From assembly GCF_014650175.1 (NCBI RefSeq), contig NZ_BMUL01000013.1, forward strand, positions 62,001 through 126,000: a stretch of 64,000 nucleotides of DNA, given 5' to 3'. Source of the DNA: Streptomyces termitum. Lineage in GTDB: Bacteria > Actinomycetota > Actinomycetes > Streptomycetales > Streptomycetaceae. The first letter of the stretch is position 1. Every line of letters starts with the position of its first letter. The notes under the pieces are model-generated. The model saw only the letters and a program-made list of their open reading frames with translations, searched no databases and was not told the DNA's origin. Position numbers and translations under genes: made by a program. Positions 33,368-41,056 of this stretch are shown piece after piece.

Positions 33368-33405
33368 TCAGGGGGGTCCGGGCATACATGCCCGGACCCC
33401 CCTGA
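33368..33405. terminator. Perfect 18-bp inverted repeat between the carbamoyltransferase and permease genes
   Basis: Arms TCAGGGGGGTCCGGGCAT and its exact complement flank a 2-nt centre. There is no T-run. A TACGAT box lies about 15 nt before it, so the hairpin could be a terminator of the upstream gene or a structure in the 5' leader of the permease mRNA. Confidence 0.6.
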
Positions 33406-33450
33406 CGCATGCACGACCGGACATGCAAGACCAGAGATGAGAACCCCCGC

Positions 33451-34893
33451 ATGTTTTCGCGGATCAAGTCCCCCCGGCAGCTGATCGCCGAATCAGGCGC
33501 CGACCTCGAAGGCCACCACCTCAAGCGCACCATGGGCCTCTTCCAGCTCGTGTGCTTCGGCGTCGGGGCGATCGTCGGCACCGGCATCTTCGTCGGCCTC
33601 TCCGACAGCGTCGCCGCGGCGGGACCCGCGGTCGTCGTCTCCTTCGTCCTCGCCGCGATCACCTGCGTCTTCACCGCCTTCTCCTTCGCGGAGCTGGGCG
33701 GCGCCATCCCGGTCTCCGGCTCCTCGTACTCCTTCGCCTACGCGGGCCTCGGCGAGCGGGCCGCCTTCCTCGTCGGCTGGTGCCTGCTCCTGGAGTACGG
33801 CGTCTCCGTCTCCGCCGTCGCCGTCGGCTGGAGCCAGTACCTCGACGAGCTCCTGCACAGCCTCACCGGCCTGCGGATCCCCGACGCGCTCGCCGCCGGA
33901 CCCGCCGAGGGCGGCGTGATCAACCTCCCCGCCGTCGTCGTCGTCCTGATGGCCGCGACCCTCCTGGTCCGGGGCGTGCGCGAGAGCGCCCGCGCCACCG
34001 CCGCCATGTCCGTCCTCAAGATCGGCATCCTGATCGCCTTCTGCGCGATCGGCTTCTCCGCCTTCCAGGCCGGGCACCTGTCGCCGTTCGCCACCGACGG
34101 CATGGGCGGCATCACCGCCGGTGCCTCGGTCGCCTTCTTCTCGTACATCGGCTTCGACGCCATCACCACCGCCGGCGAGGAGGTGAAGGACCCGCGGCGG
34201 AACATCCCGCTCGCCATCCTCATCTGCATCGGCCTCGTCACCGTGCTCTACTGCGCCGTCGCCCTCGCCGCGATCGGCGCGCTCGGCGCCGACGAGGTCG
34301 CCGACCGGCCCGCCGCGCTCTCCGCCGTCGTCGACCAGGTCACCGGCTCCTCGGCGGGCGGCGGGATCATCGCCTTCGGCGCGGTCGTCGCCATCGCCTC
34401 CGTCGTCCTCGCCGTGATGTACGGCCAGACCCGCATCCTCATGTCGATGTCCCGCGACGGCCTCATGCCCCGCGTCTTCGAGCGGGTCTCCCCGAAGACC
34501 TCCACCCCGGTCGCCAACACCTGGATCGTCGCCGCCGTCTTCGCCGTCCCGGCCGCCTTCGCCCCGCTCGACGTGGTCGTCGGCCTCACCACCATCGGCA
34601 CCCTCGCCATCATGGTCGTGGTCAACCTCGCGGTGATGGTGCTCCGGCGCCGCGAGCCCGGCCTCGCCCGCTCCTTCCGGGTCCCGCTGTACCCGCTCAG
34701 CCCGGTCCTCGGCATCGGCTTCTGCCTCTGCCTCATCTGGGGGACCGGCTGGCACACCTGGGTCCAGTTCGCCGTCTTCCTCGCCGCCGGAGCCGCGCTC
34801 TACCAGTTCTACGGGCGCCACCGCTCCCGGCTCGCCGCCGCCGGGGAGCCGGTCAGTCCGGGTGCCGCGGGCCCGGGACCCGGGGGAGCGTGA
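33451..34893 (+). CDS. APC-superfamily amino acid permease
   Basis: A 480-residue permease with about 12 hydrophobic helices, including GLFQLVCFGVGAIVGTGIFVG (unwound helix 1 with the substrate-binding GTG turn) and FFSYIGFDAITTAGEEVKDPRRNIP after helix 6, both hallmarks of cationic amino acid transporters. Genomic linkage to arginine deiminase and ornithine carbamoyltransferase suggests arginine uptake or arginine/ornithine exchange. Start ATG at 33451 has a GAGATGAGAA purine stretch upstream. Its 3' end overlaps the convergent anti-sigma-like gene by 41 nt. Confidence 0.88.
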   Translation: MFSRIKSPRQLIAESGADLEGHHLKRTMGLFQLVCFGVGAIVGTGIFVGLSDSVAAAGPAVVVSFVLAAITCVFTAFSFAELGGAIPVSGSSYSFAYAGLGERAAFLVGWCLLLEYGVSVSAVAVGWSQYLDELLHSLTGLRIPDALAAGPAEGGVINLPAVVVVLMAATLLVRGVRESARATAAMSVLKIGILIAFCAIGFSAFQAGHLSPFATDGMGGITAGASVAFFSYIGFDAITTAGEEVKDPRRNIPLAILICIGLVTVLYCAVALAAIGALGADEVADRPAALSAVVDQVTGSSAGGGIIAFGAVVAIASVVLAVMYGQTRILMSMSRDGLMPRVFERVSPKTSTPVANTWIVAAVFAVPAAFAPLDVVVGLTTIGTLAIMVVVNLAVMVLRRREPGLARSFRVPLYPLSPVLGIGFCLCLIWGTGWHTWVQFAVFLAAGAALYQFYGRHRSRLAAAGEPVSPGAAGPGPGGA

Positions 34894-35386
34894 ACCAGAC
34901 GGCCTTCCCGTCCTCGGTCGGCCGGTGACCGCAGCCGCTGCTCAGCGCACGGATCAGCAGCAGCCCCCGCCCGTGCTCCTGCCACGGGTCCACCTCGGCG
35001 TCCGGATCGGGGCAGATCAGCTGCCCCGGGCGGGCCGGGTCCGGGTCGCGCACCTCGATCTGGCAGCCGTCGGGCGCCGCGAACAGCTCCACGACCAGCT
35101 CGATCGGGCCCTCGCCCGAGGTGTGCTCCACCGCGTTGGCGACCAGCTCGGCGGTGAGCAGCTCGGCCGTGTCCCGGTCCGGCCCCCCGGGGCCGATCTC
35201 GTCGAGCGCGGTCCGCACCAGCGCGCGGGCAACCGGCACGGCGGCGGTGCTGTGGGGCAGCCGGACGCGCCAGGAGGCCCCGGGCCCGGTGGGCAGGCCG
35301 CGCGGGACGCGCGGGGCGCCAGGGGTGCCGGGGGCGTCCGGCGGTGGACACGCGGGGTCCTGTGGGGTGTCGACGACATCGGGCAT
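34853..35386 (-). CDS. RsbW-like ATP-binding (HATPase_c) regulatory protein
   Basis: A 177-residue protein with the anti-sigma/serine kinase type GHKL fold: TAELLTAELVANAVEHT (N box) and the G boxes EHGRGLLLIRAL and KAVWFTLP. Streptomyces encode dozens of these; they act as anti-sigma factors or partners of anti-anti-sigma proteins. The start at 35386 has GGGAG at a proper distance; an upstream in-frame ATG at 35467 would add basic low-complexity residues. No partner sigma gene is adjacent. It is convergent with the permease. Confidence 0.8.
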   Translation of the reverse strand: MPDVVDTPQDPACPPPDAPGTPGAPRVPRGLPTGPGASWRVRLPHSTAAVPVARALVRTALDEIGPGGPDRDTAELLTAELVANAVEHTSGEGPIELVVELFAAPDGCQIEVRDPDPARPGQLICPDPDAEVDPWQEHGRGLLLIRALSSGCGHRPTEDGKAVWFTLPRVPGPRHPD

Positions 35387-35645
35387 GGGGGCGGGCTCCC
35401 TTCGCCTGGAGGGTGGCGGTCGGACCGGACGGACCGGGCACCGGCGACCGAGACGTCCTGGTTTCAACCATAGGAGGCGTACGCTTTCTTCCCAGAGGCG
35501 CCCCTCCTTCCTCGCCCGGGACCCAGGTCCCCGCCGCCCCGGGACCTTGGCACGCCGCGCGCGGCCGTCGCCCCCGGCCGCACCCGCCGACCGCCGGGCC
35601 CTTCCCGCGCGCCGCGCCCCCGCCGCCTACACGCGCCCCCGCCGC

Positions 35646-36467
35646 CTACAGGTCCTTCTCGACGCCCCGCACGTACTCCGCGCCGCGCTCCCACAGCAGG
35701 TCGTGCAGGGCCGCGAAGACCTCCGCCGAGCGCCGCCCCGGCCAGTCCGCGGGCAGCAGCGCGGCCGGCAGCACCGGGTCCGCGTACGGCAGCCGGCGCC
35801 AGGCGTCGAGGGCCAGCAGGTAGTCCCGGTAGGCGTCCTCGTCCGTGCCCGGCCCGGCGCGCCGGGCCGCGAGGACCGGCTCGTGCGCGGCCAGGAACTC
35901 CTCGTGCAGCCGGGCCAGGGCGGGCAGGTCCCACCAGCGGGCCACCGCCTCCGCCGTCGCCGCGTACCCCAGGTGCTCGCCGCGGAAGAAGTCCACGTAC
36001 GGGGAGAGCTCCAGCCGCTCCAGCGCGCGGCGGGTCTCCTCGTAGTGCCGCCCCGGCGCGATCCACACGCCGGGCGCCGCCGTCCCGAAGCCCAGCCGCC
36101 CCAGCCGGGACCGCAGCAGGTGCCGCTTGTGCCGCTCGTGCTCCGGCACGGAGAAGACGGCCAGCACCCAGCCGTCCGCCTCCGACGGCTCGGCCCGGGG
36201 ATGGATCCGCCGGTCCCCGTCCTCCAGGAGCCGCCGGGCGTCCTCGGACAGCGCGTATCCGGCCGCGCCGTCGACGGTCCGGCGGGCCAGCAGCAGCCCG
36301 CGCCGCTTGAGCCGCGACACCGAGGACCGCACCGACGGCGCGTCCACCCCGACCGCCCCGAGCAGCCGGACCAGCGCGGCCACCGGCATCGGCGCGTCCT
36401 CGCGCGGGCGGCCGTAGGCGCCGTAGAGCGAGACGATCAGGGAACGGGGGGTGTGCTGCTCGGCCAC
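35646..36467 (-). CDS. PaaX-family transcriptional repressor
   Basis: A 273-residue PaaX-like regulator. The N-terminal winged helix is SLIVSLYGAYGRP...VRSSVSRLKRRGLLLARR, the central domain contains WVLAVFSVPEHERHKRHLLRSRLGRLGFG, and the C-terminal part has DPVLPAALLPADWPG. PaaX proteins respond to CoA thioesters of aromatic acids. It lies 9 nt after the AMP-forming ligase, which could supply such a thioester. GTG start; TAAAAT 6 nt upstream overlaps the ligase stop and might be a -10 for its own leaderless transcript. Confidence 0.85.
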   Translation of the reverse strand: MAEQHTPRSLIVSLYGAYGRPREDAPMPVAALVRLLGAVGVDAPSVRSSVSRLKRRGLLLARRTVDGAAGYALSEDARRLLEDGDRRIHPRAEPSEADGWVLAVFSVPEHERHKRHLLRSRLGRLGFGTAAPGVWIAPGRHYEETRRALERLELSPYVDFFRGEHLGYAATAEAVARWWDLPALARLHEEFLAAHEPVLAARRAGPGTDEDAYRDYLLALDAWRRLPYADPVLPAALLPADWPGRRSAEVFAALHDLLWERGAEYVRGVEKDL

Positions 36468-36476
36468 GTGATCATT

Positions 36477-38177
36477 TTAGGCCGTGGACCGCGCCCCCGA
36501 CGGCCCCGCGACCGGCCCGTTCCCGTCTTCGCGCCCCCGCGCGCGCAGCCGCCCGCGCCGGAGCTTCCCGGTGGCCGTGCGGGGGAGCACGTCGAGGAAG
36601 ACGACCTCGCGGGGCGACTTGTACGGGGCGAGGCGGGCGCGCACGAAGGCCCGCAGCGCGGCGGCGGTGGCCGCGTCGCGCGGCACCCCGTCCCGCACCA
36701 CCGCGTAGGCCCGCACCACCTGGCCGCGCAGCGGGTCCGGGCGGCCCACGACGGCGGCGTCGACCACGTCCGGATGGCCGAGGAGGACCGCCTCCACCTG
36801 GGGCCCGGCGATGCTGTGACCGGCCGAGACGATCATGTCGTCGGCACGGGCGACGTACCGGAAGGAGCCGTCCGGCTCGCGCACGCACCGGTCGCCGGTG
36901 AGGTTCCAGCCGTCCCGCACGTACGCGGCCTGGCGGGCGTCCGGGCCCGCCCCGCCGTCCTCGGCCAGATAGCGGCAGCCGACCGGGCCGCGCACCGCGA
37001 GCAGCCCCGGCCGCCCGTCCGGGACGGGCCGGCCGTCCGGCCCGAGGACGGCGGCCCGCCACCCCGGCACCGGCCGCCCCGCGCTCCCCGGACGGCTGTC
37101 GCCGTCGGCGGCGGAGAGGAAGATGTGCAGGAGCTCCGTCGCGCCGACGCCGTTGATCAGCCGCAGCCCGGTCCGGGCGTACCAGCCGGTCCAGACGGAC
37201 CCGGGCAGGTCCTCGCCCGCCGAGACGCAGCGGCGCAGCGACGACAGGTCGGCGGGCGAACCGCCGTCGAGCAGGCCGAGCATCCCCCGGTAGGCGGTGG
37301 GCGCGGTGAAGAGGACCGAGACCCGGTGCCGGCCGATCGCGGCGAGCAGCCGGTGCGGCCCGGCCCGGTCCAGGAGCAGGGTGGCGGCCCCGGCGCGCAG
37401 CGGGAAGACCAGCAGCCCGCCGAGGCCGAAGGTGAAGGCGAGCGGCGGGGACCCGGCGAAGACGTCGCCGGGGCGGGGCCGCAGGACGTGCGCCGAGAAG
37501 GTGTCGGCGGCGGCCAGCACGTCCCGGTGGAAGTGCGCGCACCCCTTGGGGCGGCCGGTGGTGCCGGAGGTGAAGGCGATCAGGGCGACGTCGTCGGCGG
37601 CCGTGTCGACCGCCGCGTAGGGCCGGGCGGTCGCCCGCCGGGCGCGCGCCAGGAGGTCGCCGCCGGTGCCGCCGCCGTACGGGGTGACGGCCAGGCCCGG
37701 GACACGGGCGGCGGCCAGCTCGCCGAGCGCGCCCGCCTCGCACAGGGCGTGCGAGCAGCCCGCCGCCCCGGCCAGCGCGGCGAGTTCGGGCGCGCGCTGG
37801 TCGACCGGCACGGTGACGGCGATGCCGCCCGCCTTCACCACCGCGAGCCAGCAGGCGGCGAGCCAGGGCCCGGTGGGCCCGCGCAGCAGCACCCGGTTGC
37901 CGGGCCGCACCCCCAGCTCGCCGGTGAGCACGTGCGCGATCCGGTCCACCCGCGCCCGCAGCCCGGCATAGCTCCAGCTGCCGCCCTCCCCGTCGAGCAC
38001 GGCGACCCGCCCCCCGTACCGCTCCGCCCCCCGGTCGAGCAGCTCGGCCGCGCAGTTGAGCCGTTCGGGGTACGCGAGCCCGGGCAGCTCGAAGAGCAGC
38101 CGGGGCCACTGGGCGACGGGCGGCAGCCGGTCCCGCGCGAACCCGTCGACATGCCCGGAACCCGCCCCGGCCCTCAC
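36477..38177 (-). CDS. AMP-forming acyl-CoA ligase (benzoate/2-aminobenzoate-CoA ligase type)
   Basis: A 566-residue ANL-superfamily enzyme. Motifs are IAFTSGTTGRPKGCAH (ATP loop), NGVGATELLHIF (A5), LTGDRCVREPDGSFRYVARADD (A7/A8 hinge) and PRTATGKLRR with the catalytic Lys. The pattern fits benzoate-CoA or anthranilate-CoA ligases. With PaaX immediately downstream, a small aromatic acid activation system is plausible, but no ring-cleavage genes are present. The start is uncertain: GTG at 38177 lies just before the conserved region, and an upstream ATG at 38420 would add a non-conserved 81-residue basic extension. Confidence 0.82.
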   Translation of the reverse strand: MRAGAGSGHVDGFARDRLPPVAQWPRLLFELPGLAYPERLNCAAELLDRGAERYGGRVAVLDGEGGSWSYAGLRARVDRIAHVLTGELGVRPGNRVLLRGPTGPWLAACWLAVVKAGGIAVTVPVDQRAPELAALAGAAGCSHALCEAGALGELAAARVPGLAVTPYGGGTGGDLLARARRATARPYAAVDTAADDVALIAFTSGTTGRPKGCAHFHRDVLAAADTFSAHVLRPRPGDVFAGSPPLAFTFGLGGLLVFPLRAGAATLLLDRAGPHRLLAAIGRHRVSVLFTAPTAYRGMLGLLDGGSPADLSSLRRCVSAGEDLPGSVWTGWYARTGLRLINGVGATELLHIFLSAADGDSRPGSAGRPVPGWRAAVLGPDGRPVPDGRPGLLAVRGPVGCRYLAEDGGAGPDARQAAYVRDGWNLTGDRCVREPDGSFRYVARADDMIVSAGHSIAGPQVEAVLLGHPDVVDAAVVGRPDPLRGQVVRAYAVVRDGVPRDAATAAALRAFVRARLAPYKSPREVVFLDVLPRTATGKLRRGRLRARGREDGNGPVAGPSGARSTA

Positions 38178-38840
38178 CGGCCCGCCCGGCGCCGGTGCCG
38201 TTCCTGCCCGCCCCCGGGACGCCCCACCCCGCCGTCGGGGAGTCCGGGCCGGCCCCCGGGCAGCTCCGCCCCCGTCCCTCCGGCGAAGCGGCCCGCGCTT
38301 CTCGGGCGTATCGTGTATGTGACGGAGGTCATCGATCCGCGACAGGGCGGGGGTGGCGCGCCGCCGGGTCCGGGCCGGTGGTGACGGCCGGGACGCCGCA
38401 GGGCGTTCGGGAAGGCCCACATGCCCGCATTCTCACCTGAACCGGAAGATCCGGCAGGGGCCGCGCGGGACCCCGCCGAGGAGGAGCGAGGAGCCCGCAC
38501 CGCCACGACCCCCCGAGGAGAAGCGGGGACCCCGCACCGCCACGACCCCGCCGGCACTCGCCCGGGTCGCCGTCCACACCGCCGACGTGGCGGCCTGCCG
38601 CGAGAAGGCGGCCCAACCCGGCCGGATCCGGCGGCGGATGGCGGGCCGCGACCACCCGGGGCCGGGGCCGTACGGCTCCGGGGTGAACGGGCCCGCGTCG
38701 AGCCCGACGGCTTCGCGGTCCCGGACGGACCGGGCCGCCCTTGATCGACTGGTCGCCCCCAGGGGCCGGGCTTAGTGTCGAAAGGTGGACCGACCGGCCC
38801 ACGGCCCCTGTGGTGAGGGCGCGACGCGCCATGAACGACC
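38178..38840. other. 660-nt intergenic region, no gene supported
   Basis: No convincing gene. It holds a TGAC-N4-GTCA inverted repeat near 38321-38332 that could bind PaaX. A 19-bp direct repeat CCCGCACCGCCACGACCCC occurs at 38494-38512 and 38531-38549. An open frame spans 38353-38775 but its product is compositionally random. The right end must carry the promoter for the DHA2 transporter. Confidence 0.5.
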
Positions 38841-40397
38841 ATGACTAGCAGTGCACCGAAGCCGACGACCCCGACCGCTCAGCCGCCGCCGGGCCGCCGC
38901 GACGGCAAGGGCATCGCCCTCTTCGTCATCGCCTCCTGCCAGTTGATGGTCGTCCTCGACATCACCATCGTGAACATCGCGCTCCCGCACATCCAGAGCG
39001 CCCTGGACTTCTCGACCACCAGCCTCTCGTGGGTGGTCAACGCCTACACGCTGACCTTCGGCGGCCTGCTGCTCCTCGGCGGCCGGGCGGGCGACATCCT
39101 CGGCAGACGCCGGGTGTTCGTCTTCGGCGTCCTCCTCTTCGGCCTCGCCTCCCTCTTCTGCGGCCTCGCGCAGAACGAGTGGCAACTCCTCGCCGCCCGC
39201 TCCCTCCAGGGAGTCGGCGGCGCCATCGCCTCGCCCACCTCGCTCTCCCTGATCACCACGACCTTCGACGAGGGCCCGGAACGCAACCGGGCCTTCGGCG
39301 TCTTCGCGGGCGTCTCGGCGGGCGGCGGCGCGATCGGCCTGGTGGCGGGCGGAATGCTCGTCGAATGGCTCGACTGGCGCTGGATCTTCTTCGTGAACGT
39401 GCCGATCGCCCTGCTGATCGCCTTCCTGACCCCCCGTCACGTCAAGGAGTCGGCGCGGCACCCGGGCCACTTCGACCTGGCCGGCGCGCTGACGTCGACG
39501 CTCGGCATGGTGGCGCTGGTGTACGGCTTCATCCGCGCCGCGCAGGAGGGCTGGCGCGACCCGTACACGATCGGCTCGTTCTGCGCGGCCGTCGTGCTCC
39601 TGGGCCTGTTCGTCCTGGTCGAGCGCCGCTCCCGGCAGCCCATCACCCCGCTGCACATGTTCGCGGACCGCAACCGCGCCGGCACCTACGTGATGATGCT
39701 CTGCCTGGCGGCCGCCATCTTCGGCATGTTCTTCTTCCTCACCCTCTTCGTCCAACAGGTCCTCGGATTCAGCCCCTTGAAGGCCGGTCTCGCCTTCCTG
39801 CCGGTCAGCGCCATCATCGCGGTCGGCGCGGGCCTCACCTCCAACCTGCTGCCGAGGTACGGCCCGAAGCCCTTCATGGTGACCGGCTCGGCCCTCACCG
39901 CCGTCGGCCTCTCCTGGCTGACCCTCACCGACGTGCACTCCACCTACGCCGGCAGCATCCTCGGCCCGCTCCTCGTCTTCGGCATGGGCATGGGCCTGAT
40001 GTTCGTCTCGCTGACCATCACCGCCCTGTCCAACGTCGAGCAGCGCGAGTCCGGCGCGGCCTCCGGCCTCCTCAACTCCATGCAGCAGGTCGGCGGTTCG
40101 CTCGGCCTCTCCATCCTCGTCACCGTCTTCGGCACGGCCAGCCGCAACGAGGCCGAGACCCAGGTCCCCGCCTTCCTCGCCCAGGCCACCCCCCTCCAGA
40201 AGGCCCGCTTCGCCGAGACCGGCCAACTCCCCTCCCCCTGGGGCGACCAGGTCCTCACCTCCGGCGTCTCCGCCGGCTTCGTCACCGCCGCCGCCTTCGC
40301 CGTCGTCGGCGTCCTCGTCGCCCTCTTCGTCATCAGGATCACCCCCTCGGACATGGAACGCCTCAAGGGCGGCGGGGCGATGATGCCGGGCGGCTGA
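38841..40397 (+). CDS. DHA2-family (EmrB/QacA) MFS drug transporter
   Basis: A 518-residue transporter with about 14 hydrophobic segments. Motif D1 is present as LDITIVNIALPHI, motif A as GGRAGDILGRRRVF and motif C-like GGAIGLVAGGMLVEWLDWRWIF. Members expel hydrophobic and cationic drugs. It is the last gene before the lanthipeptide locus and has no visible link to it; its codon use matches the core genes. No clear ribosome-binding site precedes the ATG. Confidence 0.88.
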   Translation: MTSSAPKPTTPTAQPPPGRRDGKGIALFVIASCQLMVVLDITIVNIALPHIQSALDFSTTSLSWVVNAYTLTFGGLLLLGGRAGDILGRRRVFVFGVLLFGLASLFCGLAQNEWQLLAARSLQGVGGAIASPTSLSLITTTFDEGPERNRAFGVFAGVSAGGGAIGLVAGGMLVEWLDWRWIFFVNVPIALLIAFLTPRHVKESARHPGHFDLAGALTSTLGMVALVYGFIRAAQEGWRDPYTIGSFCAAVVLLGLFVLVERRSRQPITPLHMFADRNRAGTYVMMLCLAAAIFGMFFFLTLFVQQVLGFSPLKAGLAFLPVSAIIAVGAGLTSNLLPRYGPKPFMVTGSALTAVGLSWLTLTDVHSTYAGSILGPLLVFGMGMGLMFVSLTITALSNVEQRESGAASGLLNSMQQVGGSLGLSILVTVFGTASRNEAETQVPAFLAQATPLQKARFAETGQLPSPWGDQVLTSGVSAGFVTAAAFAVVGVLVALFVIRITPSDMERLKGGGAMMPGG

Positions 40398-40787
40398 AAC
40401 CCGGGAAAAGAATTCGGTCCAGGGGGCTTCCCGCGCGGAAATTGGCCGATCGCATTCGGGCGGCCGATTCCCGCGCATGCCGTGCGCATTCGTCGCGCAT
40501 ACACCGGTGCATGAATTCCGTGGAACTCTCCCTGCATCAAGCTGCCACCGCCGTGGCAGGATTCGGCCACACGTACCAGAGCCGCAGATCAGAGGTGTCG
40601 CTCGGGTCGGTCGCGGCCGTGCTCGAACAATTTCCTGAGTATTGGATCCGATCGACGGGTTGTGGACCAGCCAGCGGCCCGCATAGCTTTTGCCCGTCGC
40701 TCGGTCGAGCGGCAGACAAAGGGCTGCGGATCCTCCGCGAAAAAGCCCTAGGAAACTTTTCGGCCGGATTGGATGTGAATTCCCGTG
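40398..40787 (+). promoter_or_regulatory. 390-nt upstream region of the lantibiotic alpha precursor gene
   Basis: GC content falls here compared with flanking genes, as is common for cluster promoters. A possible promoter is TTGTGG near 40659 with CATAGC about 16 nt downstream. The ribosome-binding site before 40788 is weak. I see no gene. SARP-type heptamer repeats could be searched for here because a SARP gene closes the cluster. Confidence 0.45.
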
Positions 40788-40955
40788 ATGAACTACGACG
40801 GTGACATCTCGCTCATCGAGGAGATCGCCGAGCAGGACTTCGACGGCGTCGCCTACGGCGCGTGCTCGACCAACACGTTCTCGCTCTCCGACTTCCTCGG
40901 AAACCACGGCGGCTGGTGCACGCTGACCAAGGAGTGCCAGCCCAACTGCAACTGA
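40788..40955 (+). CDS. lanA1: Two-component lantibiotic alpha precursor (lacticin 3147 A1-like)
   Basis: A 55-residue class II lanthipeptide precursor. The leader is acidic (SLIEEIAEQDFDGVAYGA) and ends in a GA cleavage site. The predicted 30-residue core starts CSTNTFSLSD and ends with WCTLTKEC and QPNCN. CSTNTFSLSD is, from memory, identical to the start of lacticin 3147 A1, and the CTLT-x-EC lipid II-binding ring is shared with mersacidin, haloduracin alpha and lacticin A1. Cys are at core positions 1, 19, 25 and 29, with Ser/Thr partners upstream. The leader EEI-x-EQDFD resembles LtnA1 as well. It would be modified by the LanM encoded just downstream and cleaved by a C39 exporter. Confidence 0.9.
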   Translation: MNYDGDISLIEEIAEQDFDGVAYGACSTNTFSLSDFLGNHGGWCTLTKECQPNCN

Positions 40956-40978
40956 GCCCGAGGGCCGGGCACGGACCA

Positions 40979-41009
40979 GGGGCGGGGAGCGGCTCATGCT
41001 CCCCGCCCC
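40979..41009 (+). terminator. Hairpin between the alpha precursor and lanM1
   Basis: A 12-bp perfect stem (GGGGCGGGGAGC and its complement) with a 7-nt loop, starting 23 nt after the precursor stop. There is no T-run. Such hairpins between lanA and lanM usually allow partial read-through so that precursor mRNA exceeds enzyme mRNA. Confidence 0.6.
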
Positions 41010-41056
41010 CGGCGCAACGTGGAAATCTATCACCATCCGCGCAGGGAGCCGGAGCA

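Noticed and set aside
38353..38775. 140-codon open frame in the large gap before the DHA2 transporter
   Set aside because: Composition is Arg/Pro/Gly-rich without secondary-structure pattern, two direct repeats lie inside it, and other frames are equally open.
40862..41056. Upstream extension of LanM1 into the alpha precursor gene
   Set aside because: The extension would overlap lanA1 out of frame and encodes non-conserved residues; TTG at 41057 with GGGAG upstream fits the family N-terminus.
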